Shown: piece after piece, positions 36,790 to 46,105 of the stretch | Layout: each line of letters starts with the position of its first letter | Numbering within the stretch: the stretch's first letter is position 1 | Assembly: GCF_000308855.1 (NCBI RefSeq) | Contig: NZ_BAGM01000093.1 | Span: forward strand, 1-64,000 | DNA from: Nocardia veterana NBRC 100344 | GTDB taxonomy: Bacteria; Actinomycetota; Actinomycetes; Mycobacteriales; Mycobacteriaceae | Length of the DNA: 64,000 bases | Direction of reading: 5' to 3' | Translations under genes and position numbers: made by a program | Notes under the pieces: model-generated | What the model was told of the DNA's origin: nothing | Databases searched by the model: none | The model's input: the letters and a program-made list of their open reading frames with translations, nothing else

Positions 36790-37643
36790 CGCTGCCTCCG
36801 CAGGGCGACCAGAACCGACCCACCACCGAAGACGAGGACGCCCGCGGCGGTCCACAACACCCCGGGCGCGACCGTGGCCCAATCGACCGGCGTCGCGAAT
36901 CCGGTCCGGTCACCGGCCAGCGCTCGCATGGTGTCGACGAACTGTGACACCGGCTGATCGCGAGCGAACCCCTGAATCCAGGGCGGAAACTGGTCCGCCG
37001 GCGCGAATCCCGTGGAGACCATCCCGAGGATCAACTGCGGCAGCATCAGCACCTGGGTGGTGGCCTCCGGCGATTTCGAGACCGTGCCCAGCAGATCCCC
37101 GAACAATCCCAACATGACTCCCAGCGCCACCGCGAAGGCGAGGAAACCCGCTGTCTCCCAGCGGCTCCCACCGAAGCGGAAGCCGATCACATGAGCGGCC
37201 AGCAGCGCGGCGGCCAGCGCGACGACGCTGCGATAACCCGTGGCGGCGGTGCGTGCGACCAGCGGGGCGATCGGTGGAATCGGCATGGTGGCCAGCCGGG
37301 CGTCCAGCCCGTCGCGGGCGTCGACCGCGGCGCGGAACGCGGCCGCGGTAGCGCAGAACGACACCGCCTGCATGACCACCATCGGCATCAGGAACTGGGC
37401 ATAGCTGCTCGCCCCGTGCCCGGCGAAACTCATCACCCGGTTCAGCGGGACGTAGAAGCCGAGGGTGAACACCGTGGGGGCGAGCACGGCGGTGAGCACC
37501 TCACCGTTGCGCAGTGAGGGCCGGACCTGGCGGCGGGTCAGCACCCAGCACGGAATCCACCAGCGGCGCAGGACCGCCGATGTCCGCTGTGGCGGCATCG
37601 GTTCGATCCGCACCGTCGTCCGGCGTCCGGGGGCGATCGGCAT
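36786..37643 (-). CDS. ABC-2 type transporter permease (first of pair)
   Basis: This 285-residue membrane protein has about six helices and the same C-terminal signature as its neighbour (FAPADQFPPWIQGFARDQPVSQFVDTMRAL). The two are probably paralogues forming a heterodimeric membrane channel. Translation is coupled to the second gene through an ATGA overlap. No ATP-binding subunit is encoded on either side, so an ATPase must come from elsewhere or has been lost. Confidence 0.88.
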   Translation of the reverse strand: MPIAPGRRTTVRIEPMPPQRTSAVLRRWWIPCWVLTRRQVRPSLRNGEVLTAVLAPTVFTLGFYVPLNRVMSFAGHGASSYAQFLMPMVVMQAVSFCATAAAFRAAVDARDGLDARLATMPIPPIAPLVARTAATGYRSVVALAAALLAAHVIGFRFGGSRWETAGFLAFAVALGVMLGLFGDLLGTVSKSPEATTQVLMLPQLILGMVSTGFAPADQFPPWIQGFARDQPVSQFVDTMRALAGDRTGFATPVDWATVAPGVLWTAAGVLVFGGGSVLVALRRQR

Positions 37644-37795
37644 CGCTCCATCACATCAGATATCGGGGCGCCCGCGGGCGAACTCGCAGCATCCCTTGTC
37701 CGATCCGGGCCGAATGCCGGGCTCTGTCAAGGCCGGTACCGCACGCCGCGACGGTTCGCCCGCGTGGTCCTCCCACCCTCGGCACGCGTGGCAAC

Positions 37796-37801
37796 TATGC
37801 T
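37796..37801 (+). promoter_or_regulatory. -10 box TATGCT for leaderless nitrobindin gene
   Basis: TATGCT is followed by 7 nt and the GTG at 37809, with no ribosome-binding site between. It overlaps an in-frame ATG at 37797, so the GTG is the more likely start. Confidence 0.5.
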
Positions 37802-37808
37802 GTGCGCC

Positions 37809-38315
37809 GTGCTCGAACCCCAATCTCCCGTCGCCCCCCATCCGGATATCGCCCATCTGGCACCGCTGCTGGGCACCTGGCGGGGCTCCGGCCGCGGGGA
37901 GTACCCGACCATCGAGCCGTTCGACTATCACGAGGAGATCCACTTCGGCCACGTCGGCCGGCCGTTCCTCACCTACCGCCAGCGCACCCGGCACGCCGGG
38001 GACGGGCGCTCGCTGCACTCCGAAACCGGCTATCTGCGCTCGACGGGCGCCGATCGGGTCGAGCTGATCCTGGCCCATCCGACCGGCATCACCGAGATCT
38101 GCGAGGGCCGGATCGCCGTCGCCGACGACGGGCTGCGCCTGGAACTCGACTCGACACATGTCGGTACGTCGAGTACGGCGAAGCTGGTGACCGCGCTCGG
38201 ACGTTCCATCCATCTCTCCGGCGACACCATCGACTACACATTGCGCATGGCGGCGGTCGGGCAACCGACCCAACATCATCTGGCCGCCAGCTTGCGCCGA
38301 GCTGAACAGAACTAA
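37809..38315 (+). CDS. Nitrobindin-like heme-binding protein (THAP4-like, DUF1794)
   Basis: This 168-residue beta-barrel protein has the family signature LLGTWRGSGRGEYPTIEPFDY and ends IDYTLRMAAVGQPTQHHLAASL. The His in the C-terminal part is the candidate heme ligand. Nitrobindins bind ferric heme and can react with nitric oxide or peroxynitrite. I prefer GTG 37809 because of the -10 box 7 nt upstream; ATG 37797 would add four residues. It is divergent from the permease pair. Confidence 0.85.
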   Translation: MLEPQSPVAPHPDIAHLAPLLGTWRGSGRGEYPTIEPFDYHEEIHFGHVGRPFLTYRQRTRHAGDGRSLHSETGYLRSTGADRVELILAHPTGITEICEGRIAVADDGLRLELDSTHVGTSSTAKLVTALGRSIHLSGDTIDYTLRMAAVGQPTQHHLAASLRRAEQN

Positions 38316-38354
38316 AAAATAACGGCGTGACCTGGGTTTATCCCCTCGTTTCCG

Positions 38355-38372
38355 CTGTGCCGCGCGGCACAG
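38355..38372. promoter_or_regulatory. Perfect 18-bp palindrome
   Basis: CTGTGCCGCGCGGCACAG is fully self-complementary. It lies 40 nt after the nitrobindin stop and 110 nt before a small secreted-peptide gene. It could be an operator or a terminator stem; it has no U-run and no real loop, which favours an operator. Confidence 0.35.
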
Positions 38373-38482
38373 GGGGTTGTCCGCGCGCGGTTCGCCGGTT
38401 TACCGTTTTTCGGGTCGGCTAACAGTCGGCGAACCGATGGTTCGATGCCAGTGGCTCTCACTCACCCGCAAGGGGGAAGACC

Positions 38483-38638
38483 ATGAAGCGTTCGACGCTC
38501 ACGCTGATCACCGCGGGGATGATCCTCGCCGGAACCGGTGCCGTGGAGATTCTCGGAGATGGTTCGGCCGGGGCCGCGCCTCCCACCGAGCACGCCACCT
38601 CGGCCACCACGAGCGGATCGGAGGTGCAGGCACCATAG
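38483..38638 (+). CDS. Small secreted peptide (51 residues)
   Basis: The frame starts at ATG 38483 behind AAGGGGG and encodes a Lys-Arg N-terminus, a hydrophobic helix (LTLITAGMILAGTGAVEIL) and a short Ala/Thr/Ser/Glu-rich tail. This predicts a signal peptide or a single membrane anchor with a mature tail of about 25 residues. No family is recognised. The good ribosome-binding site, the signal-like sequence and a strong terminator right after the stop all favour a real gene. Confidence 0.55.
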   Translation: MKRSTLTLITAGMILAGTGAVEILGDGSAGAAPPTEHATSATTSGSEVQAP

Positions 38639-38669
38639 TCGGCCAACGAATTAAACAACTCTCATCCCC

Positions 38670-38700
38670 GTGACCGGACGTCGCATCGGCGTCCGGTCAC
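38670..38700. terminator. Bidirectional hairpin terminator
   Basis: GTGACCGGACG (38670-38680) and CGTCCGGTCAC (38690-38700) form a perfect 11-bp stem with a 9-nt loop. It sits between the small secreted-peptide gene and the convergent penicillin-binding protein gene. Confidence 0.75.
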
Positions 38701-38730
38701 GTTCGTCTCGGCGAGTGCCCGCGAGACCGA

Positions 38731-40551
38731 TCACGCCTCACCCGGCGGCAGGGCGGCCAGCATGTCGCGGGTCACCGCCACCGCGTTGTCGGAACTTCCG
38801 CCCCGCACCAGCAATGTCGCCCAGGCCAGGTCGCCGCGGTAGCCGATGAACCAGGAATGCGAACCACCGTCCACCTCGGCCTCACCCGTCTTGCCGAACA
38901 CCTCGCCCTGGTCGGCGATCCGCGCGGCGGTGCCTCCGGTGACCACCTTGCGCATCATCTCCTGCAATCCGCGCACCACCTGCGGCGCCAGGGCGGGCCG
39001 GTCACCGTGCACCGCGGTCGCGTGTCCGGCGATCAGATACGGCGTCGGCGCCGAACCGTGCGCCACGGTGGCCGCCACCAAGGCCATACCCAACGGGCTG
39101 ACCACCACCTTGCCCTGACCGATGCCGTCCTCGGTGCGCACCACCAGGTCGTCGGCGCGCGGGACCGAGCCCGACACGGTCGGCAGTCCCGCCACCGTGT
39201 AGTCGGGGCCGACCCCGAACCGGGCGGCCGCATCGGTCAGCGCGTCGCCCGGCAGTTCGCTGGCCAGCTTCGCGAAGGCGGTGTTGCAGGACCGCTCGTA
39301 GGCGGTCGCCATCGGCACGTCGCCGAGGGAGAACAGATCGTAGTTCGGAATCGTGCGCTCCCCCACCACGATTCGGCTCGGACACGGCACCGTGGTGTCG
39401 GGCTCGGCGATGCCCGCGGCCATCGCGGCCGCCGCGGTGACCGTCTTGAACGTGGACCCGGGTGGGTAGAGCCCGGTGGTGGCGACGGGTCCGTCGGCAT
39501 CGGCCGCCTCGTTCTGCGCCACCGCCAGCAGGGCGCCCGTGGACGGCTGCACCACCACCATCATGGTCTGTTCGCGGCGGCCGTCGACGGCACGCTGGGC
39601 GGCATTCTGCACATGACGGTCGATGCTCAGCGAGAACGACGGCGCCGGCTGCGGCGCAACCTCTTTCAACACGTCGGTGTCGACGCCGTCGGCATTGACC
39701 GTCACCACGCTCCAGCCGGCCTTGCCGTCGACCTCGTCGATCACGGTTTTGCGGATCTGCGTCATCAGATCGGGGGCGAAATGCCGGTCGGTGGGGACGA
39801 GATCCCACTGCCGGTCGATGGTCACACCGGACAGCCCGAGCAATTGGCCGCCCACCTCGTCGAATTCCCGGTCGGTCAGCGCGATGACTGGATACGGACC
39901 GTTCGCCTTGCGCGCGGCGGCGAGAATCGCGTCCGCGCCGAGGGCGTCGTCGAACCGCTTCAATGCCGCCGACAACGCGCCCGCCACATAGCCGGGGTCC
40001 GAGGCCGCGCCGACGGTGAACGAAATCCGATGCACCGCACCGGGAACGAGGACATCGCCGCCGGACCGCTCGTTCACCCGGGCCCGGGGTGCGGGGGTGG
40101 CGCGAAGATGCAGCGTCTGGGTGTCACCGAGTTTGGGATGTATGTCGGCGGCCGTCCAGCGCACCTGCCAGCGTCCACCACTGCGGCCCATCGGCAATTG
40201 CCCGGTGTAGGTCCAGACCCGATTCTTCGGCAGCGTCCACTCGTAGGTGTAGTCGACCGTGGCGGTGTCACCGGTGACCCGGGCCGAACCGGTGTGTGCG
40301 CTCAACTTCTCGGCCTGCAGGTTCGTCCACGCCGAAGTCAGTGCCGCCGAGGCCTTCTCGGGCTGAGTGGTCAGATCGGCCGCCCGCGCCACATCGTGCG
40401 CGGCGAACGCCGACAGAAACGCGTCGGCGGCGGCCACCGGGCCCGACGACGCGGACGAACAGGCGCCCACCGTGACGACCACGGCGGTGGCGGCGCTCAA
40501 TGCCAGCGCCCGGGGCATCCACGCCCGCAACGGATATTTCGACCTCGACAT
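38731..40551 (-). CDS. Penicillin-binding lipoprotein, transpeptidase
   Basis: This 606-residue protein cross-links peptidoglycan outside the membrane. It has an N-terminal signal ending in a lipobox (VVVTVGAC), a MecA-N/NTF2-like domain (DAFLSAFAAHDVARAADLTT) and a transpeptidase domain. The catalytic motifs are STFK in LYPPGSTFKTVT, SCN in YERSCNTAF and KTG in VFGKTGEAE. It corresponds to the lipoprotein PBP Rv2864c. It starts at ATG 40551 and ends at a shared terminator hairpin. Confidence 0.93.
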   Translation of the reverse strand: MSRSKYPLRAWMPRALALSAATAVVVTVGACSSASSGPVAAADAFLSAFAAHDVARAADLTTQPEKASAALTSAWTNLQAEKLSAHTGSARVTGDTATVDYTYEWTLPKNRVWTYTGQLPMGRSGGRWQVRWTAADIHPKLGDTQTLHLRATPAPRARVNERSGGDVLVPGAVHRISFTVGAASDPGYVAGALSAALKRFDDALGADAILAAARKANGPYPVIALTDREFDEVGGQLLGLSGVTIDRQWDLVPTDRHFAPDLMTQIRKTVIDEVDGKAGWSVVTVNADGVDTDVLKEVAPQPAPSFSLSIDRHVQNAAQRAVDGRREQTMMVVVQPSTGALLAVAQNEAADADGPVATTGLYPPGSTFKTVTAAAAMAAGIAEPDTTVPCPSRIVVGERTIPNYDLFSLGDVPMATAYERSCNTAFAKLASELPGDALTDAAARFGVGPDYTVAGLPTVSGSVPRADDLVVRTEDGIGQGKVVVSPLGMALVAATVAHGSAPTPYLIAGHATAVHGDRPALAPQVVRGLQEMMRKVVTGGTAARIADQGEVFGKTGEAEVDGGSHSWFIGYRGDLAWATLLVRGGSSDNAVAVTRDMLAALPPGEA

Positions 40552-40631
40552 CGCCACCGATGGTAGCCAGCCGATCGCTGGTAATTCTTGCGACACACTG
40601 GTTTTGCACCGCGTGCAACAAACCTGCCGGT

Positions 40632-41483
40632 TCAGTCGACCAGAACGGTGGCGAAGGTGGCGACCTGGTGGAATCCAACCCGGGCGTAGGCGCGGCGGGC
40701 CACTTCGTTGTAGGAGTTCACGTAGAGGCTCGCGGTCCGGCCGGCCGCGACAACGGCATCCGCGACGGCCGCGGTACCGGCCGTGCCCAGCCCGCGTCCC
40801 CGCCACTGCGGATGCACCCATACGCCCTGGATCTGGCCCGTGCGCCGGGACATCGCCCCTACCTCGGCCTTGTAGACGACCTCGCCGTCCTCGAACCGGG
40901 CCCAGGCGCGACCGGATTCGATCAGTCCGGCGACGCGGCGCCGGTAGCCGCGGCCGCCGTCACCCGCGCGCGGATCGACGCCGATCTCCTCGGTGAACAT
41001 CGCGACGGCGGCGACGAGATAGCGGTCCAGTTCGTCGGTGCGCACTCGGCGGACCTTCGGATCCGGCACCACTCGTGCCCGGCCGTCGAGCGCCAGCAAA
41101 GGCTGATCGGAACGGATCTCGCGGGGCGGCCCCCAGCGTTGCTCCAGCATCTCCCACAGCGGCAGCGCCAGTTCCTGGCGGCCGACCACCGACGAGCACA
41201 CCCGCGGCCACCGGGCCGCGCGCTCGGCGAAGGCGCGCAGGTCCTCGGTGTTCCCGCGCAGCGGCACCAGATTCGCACCGGAGAAGCACAGCGAATCCTC
41301 GGGCGTCCCCCGAGACCACAGCTCACCGCCGCCGCGATTGTCCAACCCGGATTCCTGCAGGCGTGCCGCCACCATGCAAGCGGCCACCGGGTCGGTGTCC
41401 AGCACTTGCAGCACCCGAGTCAGATCTCGTTCACCGAGCTGACGAGCACCGGAAATCCGTGACCGGCGCGACGGTTCCAGCAC
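40632..41483 (-). CDS. GNAT acetyltransferase with DUF4081 domain
   Basis: The 283-residue protein has an N-terminal DUF4081-type domain (RVLQVLDTDPVAACMVAARLQ) and a C-terminal GNAT domain with the acetyl-CoA loop GVWVHPQWRGRGLGTAGTAA. It corresponds to Rv2867c, which lies in the same order next to ispG. The substrate is unknown. I prefer GTG 41483, which has GGGAG 8 nt upstream; GTG 41492 is the alternative. Confidence 0.88.
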   Translation of the reverse strand: MLEPSRRSRISGARQLGERDLTRVLQVLDTDPVAACMVAARLQESGLDNRGGGELWSRGTPEDSLCFSGANLVPLRGNTEDLRAFAERAARWPRVCSSVVGRQELALPLWEMLEQRWGPPREIRSDQPLLALDGRARVVPDPKVRRVRTDELDRYLVAAVAMFTEEIGVDPRAGDGGRGYRRRVAGLIESGRAWARFEDGEVVYKAEVGAMSRRTGQIQGVWVHPQWRGRGLGTAGTAAVADAVVAAGRTASLYVNSYNEVARRAYARVGFHQVATFATVLVD

Positions 41484-41601
41484 ACTCCGCACGCTCCCAG
41501 CCTGCCATGAACCTCGCCTGCGTGCGGGGGCTTTGCTCGGCTCCAGTGGCAGAATGCGGCCGACTCGCACCGGGCCCGGCTCCGTTGTCCGTGTCCGGTA
41601 C

Positions 41602-42759
41602 TCAGCCGACCGTGACGACCGGCTCGCCGGCTTCCGCGTCGACACCCATTTCGTCGGCGAGCCGCATGGCCTCTTCGATCAGCGTCTCCACGATCCGATG
41701 TTCCGGCACGGTCTTGATCACCTCGCCCTTGACGAAGATCTGGCCCTTGCCGTTGCCCGACGCCACGCCCAGATCCGCTTCGCGCGCCTCGCCCGGCCCG
41801 TTGACCACACAACCCATCACGGCCACCCGCAGCGGTACCGACAACCCCTCCAGGCCGGCGGTGACCTCGTTGGCGAGGGTGTAGACGTCGACCTGGGCAC
41901 GGCCACAGGACGGACAGGACACGATCTCGAGTTTGCGGGGACGCAGATTCAGCGACTGCAGGATCTGCCCGCCGACCTTGACCTCCTCCGCGGGCGGCGC
42001 GGACAGCGAGACCCGGATGGTGTCCCCGATCCCCTCGCTGAGCAGCGCACCGAAGGCGACGGCGGATTTGATCGTGCCCTGGAACGCCGGTCCGGCCTCG
42101 GTCACGCCCAGATGCAGCGGATAGTCGCACTGCGCGGCCAGCTGCCGGTAGGCCTCGACCATGACGACCGGGTCGTTGTGCTTCACCGAGATCTTGATGT
42201 CGCCGAAGCCGTGCTCCTCGAACAGGCTCGCCTCCCACAACGCCGACTCGACCAGCGCCTCGGGGGTGGCCTTGCCGTACTTCTCCAGCATCCGCTTGTC
42301 CAGGGAGCCCGCGTTCACGCCGATCCGGATCGGGATCCCGGCCGCGCCCGCGGCCTTGGCGACCTCCTTGACCCGGCCGTCGAACTCCTTGATGTTGCCC
42401 GGATTGACGCGTACGGCGGCGCAGCCGGCGTCGATCGCGGCGAAGATGTAGCGCGGCTGGAAGTGGATATCGGCGATCACCGGGATCTGCGACTTCTTCG
42501 CGATCATCGGCAGCGCGTCGGCATCCTCCTGCCGGGGGCAGGCCACGCGGACGATATCGCAGCCCGCGGCGGTCAGCTCGGCGATCTGCTGCAGCGTCGC
42601 GTTCACATCGTGGGTTTTGGTCGTGGTCATCGACTGGACCGAGATGGGGTGATCACTGCCCACTCCCACCGTGCCCACCATCAGCTGGCGGGTCTTACGC
42701 CGCGGTGCGAGGACCGCCGCCGGTGCGGCCGGCATCCCCAAGGTGATGGCTGTGCTCAC
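41602..42759 (-). CDS. ispG: 4-hydroxy-3-methylbut-2-enyl diphosphate synthase (housekeeping copy)
   Basis: IspG (GcpE) converts MEcPP to HMBPP with a 4Fe-4S cluster, the sixth step of the MEP pathway. The 385-residue product has the TIM-barrel region ([38 protein letters not shown]) and the C-terminal cluster ligands in [12 protein letters not shown] and [20 protein letters not shown] 42759 fits the family; a longer upstream frame does not. It lies 118 nt upstream of the GNAT gene, as Rv2868c does to Rv2867c. A second ispG starts at 63353. Confidence 0.95.
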   Translation of the reverse strand: MSTAITLGMPAAPAAVLAPRRKTRQLMVGTVGVGSDHPISVQSMTTTKTHDVNATLQQIAELTAAGCDIVRVACPRQEDADALPMIAKKSQIPVIADIHFQPRYIFAAIDAGCAAVRVNPGNIKEFDGRVKEVAKAAGAAGIPIRIGVNAGSLDKRMLEKYGKATPEALVESALWEASLFEEHGFGDIKISVKHNDPVVMVEAYRQLAAQCDYPLHLGVTEAGPAFQGTIKSAVAFGALLSEGIGDTIRVSLSAPPAEEVKVGGQILQSLNLRPRKLEIVSCPSCGRAQVDVYTLANEVTAGLEGLSVPLRVAVMGCVVNGPGEAREADLGVASGNGKGQIFVKGEVIKTVPEHRIVETLIEEAMRLADEMGVDAEAGEPVVTVG

Positions 42760-43214
42760 GTTCGGCTGCCTACTTTCGTCTGCGTACTGGGTGCACCCGT
42801 TCGCTGCCGAGTCTAGTGCGGGCACCGTGAGTGCGATCTGTGAGAGCACCGACACGGCGGCCCGTGCTCCGGGTCATATCGTCCGACCGGCTCCGCGAAC
42901 CGACTGTGACCGGGACCGCACCGGCCGCGGACGGCAGATCGGAGTGCCCCGGTCGGCGGCGCTTTTCCGGCCTCGCCGCCGGCTGGTTACCGTGATACGA
43001 CCCGGATTCACCACGCACTCCGGGCGACGATGCGCGGCGTGGCGAATCACCGCCGCGTTCAGGAGGATTCACCGAATGGTCACCCCGCGACCACGTGTCG
43101 GACGGCACTGACGTGCGCCTCGCGATGACCCCCGAACTTCCGGCCGATCCGGAAGCGGCTGCGGCCCGGCAGGACCGGCTGCGCGACAACGGAGCTCGCT
43201 GACAACGGAACTCG
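42760..43214. other. Intergenic region with an abortive reading frame
   Basis: About 455 nt separate rip1 from ispG. On the + strand AGGAGG is followed 8 nt later by an ATG (about 43077) that opens only 11 codons (MVTPRPRVGRH). Another frame from GTG about 43112 gives a 28-residue acidic/basic peptide. Neither matches a family I know. I see no other gene. Confidence 0.4.
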
Positions 43215-44444
43215 CTAGGGGAACAGCTTGATCGGGTTCACGATGTCGGCGACCAGGGTGAGAATCATGTACGCGCCGCCGATCACCACCACCACATACG
43301 TCGCCGGGAGCAGCTTCATGTAGTCGACCGGGCCGCCGTTGGGCAGACCTTTGCGATTGCGCCACAGATTGCGCAGCTTCTCGAAGATCACCACCGCGAT
43401 ATGGCCACCGTCCAGGGGCAGCAGCGGGAGCAGATTGAATGCGCCCAGGAAGAAGTTCAGGCTGGCCAGCACCAGAACGAACGCACCCCAGAGCCCGTGC
43501 TCTGCGGTTTCGCCGCCGATCTTGCTGGCGCCGTAGACGCTGACCGGAGTATCGGCATCACGCTCGCCGCCGGTGACGGCATGCCACAGGCTGACCACCT
43601 TGCTGGGCATCTGGGCCAGCGAGGCGAAGGTGCGGCCGAACATATCGCCGGTGAAGACCACCGAGGCCGGAATCGCGGAGAGCAGACCGTGCTTCTCCGG
43701 ACCGTAGAAGTCCTGTGCCACACCGACTTTGCTCACGTACACCGGCGTACTCACGCGCTCGGAGCTGTCGGTGGCACCGGATTTCACCGGGTAGGTGGCC
43801 ACCCGCTCCGGCGTCACCGTGATCTGCAGCGTCTCGTCGCCGCGTTTCACGGTGTAGACGACCGGCCCCTCGGCCTTCTCGGTGATCGAACGGAAGTCGT
43901 TCCAGCTCTTCACCGGTTTACCGTCGATGGCGGTCACCAGGTCGCCGCGCCGCAGCCCCGCACGCTCGGCCGGGCCGGGCCCGCTGCACTGCTGCATCGA
44001 ACCGTCTGGGTTCTGCGCGGCCACGCATCCGGCCGGATAGATCTGGGTGGCCGGCGGCGAATCCAGCCGCGGCAGGCCCCACGCGACGGCGAGCAGCACG
44101 ATCAGCAGGAAGCCGAGGACGAAGTTCATCGCGATCCCGCCGAACATCACCACCAGCCGCTTCCAGGTGGCCTGCCGATACATCGCCCGGTGCAGATCCT
44201 CCGGCGGCACCTCGTCGAGCGCGGTCATGCCCGCGATATCGCAGAAGCCGCCCAGCGGCAGCGCCTTGAGCCCGTATTCGGTCTCGCCGCGGCGGAACGA
44301 GAACACCTTCGGCCCGAAGCCGATGAAGTAGCGGCGTACCTGCATGCCGGTGGCCTGCGCCGCCCACATGTGGCCACATTCGTGGAGCGCTACCGACAGC
44401 GTGATGCCGAGGGCGAACAGCACGAATCCGATCGCGAAGCCCAT
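43215..44444 (-). CDS. rip1: Site-2 metalloprotease Rip1/RseP
   Basis: This intramembrane zinc protease cleaves anti-sigma factors and other membrane substrates. The 409-residue product has the catalytic HECGH (His21, Glu22, His25) in the first helix, a PDZ domain (ERAGLRRGDLVTAIDGKPVKSWND) in the middle, and the third ligand region NLLPLLPLDGGH near the end. It corresponds to Rv2869c, known in M. tuberculosis for regulated intramembrane proteolysis of several anti-sigma factors. It lies 21 nt downstream of dxr and is probably co-transcribed. Confidence 0.96.
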   Translation of the reverse strand: MGFAIGFVLFALGITLSVALHECGHMWAAQATGMQVRRYFIGFGPKVFSFRRGETEYGLKALPLGGFCDIAGMTALDEVPPEDLHRAMYRQATWKRLVVMFGGIAMNFVLGFLLIVLLAVAWGLPRLDSPPATQIYPAGCVAAQNPDGSMQQCSGPGPAERAGLRRGDLVTAIDGKPVKSWNDFRSITEKAEGPVVYTVKRGDETLQITVTPERVATYPVKSGATDSSERVSTPVYVSKVGVAQDFYGPEKHGLLSAIPASVVFTGDMFGRTFASLAQMPSKVVSLWHAVTGGERDADTPVSVYGASKIGGETAEHGLWGAFVLVLASLNFFLGAFNLLPLLPLDGGHIAVVIFEKLRNLWRNRKGLPNGGPVDYMKLLPATYVVVVIGGAYMILTLVADIVNPIKLFP

Positions 44445-44465
44445 GCGGTGTGGAACCCTCCTGAA

Positions 44466-45605
44466 TCAGTTGCTCACGAGCGTGCGCGCACGCTGCCGCG
44501 CCCACGCATCCGCCGCGAGCACCTCGTCCAAGGTACTGGGTTCGGCGGCCCAATGGTCGGCCGACTCGACCACCCGCGCGACCGTGCGCACGATATCGGG
44601 GAATCGCAACGCACCGGCGAGGAACGCCTCGACCGCGACTTCGTTGGCAGCGTTGTAGACCGCGGTGACACTTCCACCCGCCTTCCCGGCGCTGCGGGCC
44701 AACTCCACCGCCGGGAAGACCTCGTTGTCGACCGGTTCGAATTCCCAGGTGAACGCGGTGCCGAAGTCGATCGGGGCGAGCATCCCGGGTACCCGATCGG
44801 GCCAGCCCAAGGCCAGGGCGATCGGCAGTTTCATATCGGGCGGACTGGCCTGCGCCAGCGTCGAGCCGTCGGTGAAGGTGGCCATCGAGTGCACGATCGA
44901 CTGCGGGTGCACCGTCACATCGATGCGGTCGTAGTCGATGCCGAACAGCATGTGCGCCTCGATCAGCTCCAAGCCCTTGTTCACCAGGGTGGCCGAGTTC
45001 AGCGTGTTCATCAGCCCCATCGACCAGGTGGGGTGGGCCTTTGCCTGGTCCGGGCCGACCGATTCCAGCATTTGGGTGGTCCAGCCCCGGAACGGTCCGC
45101 CCGACGCGGTCAGCACCAGTCGGGCGACCTCGTCGGCCCGCCCGCCGCGCAGACATTGCGCCATCGCCGAATGTTCGGAATCGACCGGGACGATCTGGCC
45201 GGGCGCGGCGGCCCGGGTCACCAGACTCCCACCGGCGACCAGCGACTCCTTGTTCGCCAGCGCCAGCCGCCGCCCCGACTCCAGCGTCGCCAGGGTGGGT
45301 CGCAGACCGAGGGCGCCGACCAGGGCGTTGAGCACCACATCGGCCTCGGTGCGCCGCACCAGTTCGGTCACCGCGTCCGGACCGGCAAGGGACACACCGA
45401 GTTTCGCCGCCGCGGCCGGGTCGGCCACCGCCACGTTGTCGGTGCCGGTGGCGCGGATCTGCTCGGCGAGCAGATCGGTGTTGCCGCCCCGCGCGGCCAG
45501 TCCGACCACCTGGAACCGGTCCGGATTGGCGGCGACGACCTCCAATGCCTGGGTGCCGATGGAGCCGGTGCTGCCGAGCAGCAGAACTTTCACGATGTCG
45601 GACAC
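44466..45605 (-). CDS. dxr: 1-deoxy-D-xylulose 5-phosphate reductoisomerase
   Basis: Dxr converts DXP to MEP with NADPH, the second step of the MEP pathway. The 379-residue product begins [18 protein letters not shown] and has [21 protein letters not shown] and [23 protein letters not shown], the metal and substrate motifs of the family. The GTG at 45605 lies 6 nt after GACAAT on the minus strand, which suggests a leaderless mRNA. It precedes rip1 and ispG, as in M. tuberculosis. Confidence 0.96.
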   Translation of the reverse strand: MSDIVKVLLLGSTGSIGTQALEVVAANPDRFQVVGLAARGGNTDLLAEQIRATGTDNVAVADPAAAAKLGVSLAGPDAVTELVRRTEADVVLNALVGALGLRPTLATLESGRRLALANKESLVAGGSLVTRAAAPGQIVPVDSEHSAMAQCLRGGRADEVARLVLTASGGPFRGWTTQMLESVGPDQAKAHPTWSMGLMNTLNSATLVNKGLELIEAHMLFGIDYDRIDVTVHPQSIVHSMATFTDGSTLAQASPPDMKLPIALALGWPDRVPGMLAPIDFGTAFTWEFEPVDNEVFPAVELARSAGKAGGSVTAVYNAANEVAVEAFLAGALRFPDIVRTVARVVESADHWAAEPSTLDEVLAADAWARQRARTLVSN

Positions 45606-45611
45606 GCACTC

Positions 45612-45617
45612 ATTGTC
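45612..45617 (-). promoter_or_regulatory. -10 box GACAAT for leaderless dxr
   Basis: On the minus strand GACAAT is followed by 6 nt and the dxr GTG at 45605, with no ribosome-binding site between. Confidence 0.5.
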
Positions 45618-45764
45618 CACGGCGAACCGCCGCGCCCGTCACCCCGCTGGCTACGACGGGCGGTCGTATGCAAACATATTCTCGACAGTCACCTTCACGA
45701 CCTGCGAACGCACGGTGCGCGACGCGCCGCGGACGCAGCGAACACGGAAATGATGGGAGCGAAC

Positions 45765-46049
45765 GTGGCCGCCACGGAACTGGAACCCGCCAAGAGCGCC
45801 GGCGTCGTCACCAAGGTCGATCCCGCCGAGGTTCCCTCCGCCGCCTGGGGTTGGAGTGGTGAATCGCGGCGTACCTTCCGTATCGCCGGATGGGTCGTCG
45901 TCCTGCTGCTGCTGGCCATGCTGTTCGAGAACCAGCAGGGCGCCTCCTCCGGAACCGGCTGGACCGGATACATCTTCCTGATCGGCTTCGCGATCGCGTT
46001 GTCCGCCATCCTGATCCGCGACTCGATTCTGCAGCGCAAGCCGCGCTGA
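45765..46049 (+). CDS. DUF2631 family membrane protein
   Basis: This 94-residue protein has a charged N-terminus (KSAGVVTKVDPAEVPSAAWGW), then two hydrophobic helices (IAGWVVVLLLLAMLF; GYIFLIGFAIALSAILI) and a basic end (LQRKPR). It matches DUF2631, a small actinobacterial two-helix membrane protein of unknown function. GTG 45765 has GGGAG 5 nt upstream; ATGs at 45750 and 45753 are alternatives. It ends just before a strong terminator. Confidence 0.8.
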   Translation: MAATELEPAKSAGVVTKVDPAEVPSAAWGWSGESRRTFRIAGWVVVLLLLAMLFENQQGASSGTGWTGYIFLIGFAIALSAILIRDSILQRKPR

Positions 46050-46074
46050 CTCGGCTCGCGCGAAACCGCTCGAC

Positions 46075-46105
46075 CGGCCGCTGAGGTCTCCGACCTCAGC
46101 GGCCG
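46075..46105. terminator. Bidirectional hairpin terminator
   Basis: CGGCCGCTGAGGT (46075-46087) and ACCTCAGCGGCCG (46093-46105) form a perfect 13-bp stem with a 5-nt loop. It lies between convergent genes, and its right arm contains the stop codon of the LysR-like gene. Confidence 0.8.

Noticed and set aside
43401..45764. Long + strand open frame across rip1 and dxr
   Set aside because: It is antisense to two conserved genes; only the last 94 codons (DUF2631) are supported.
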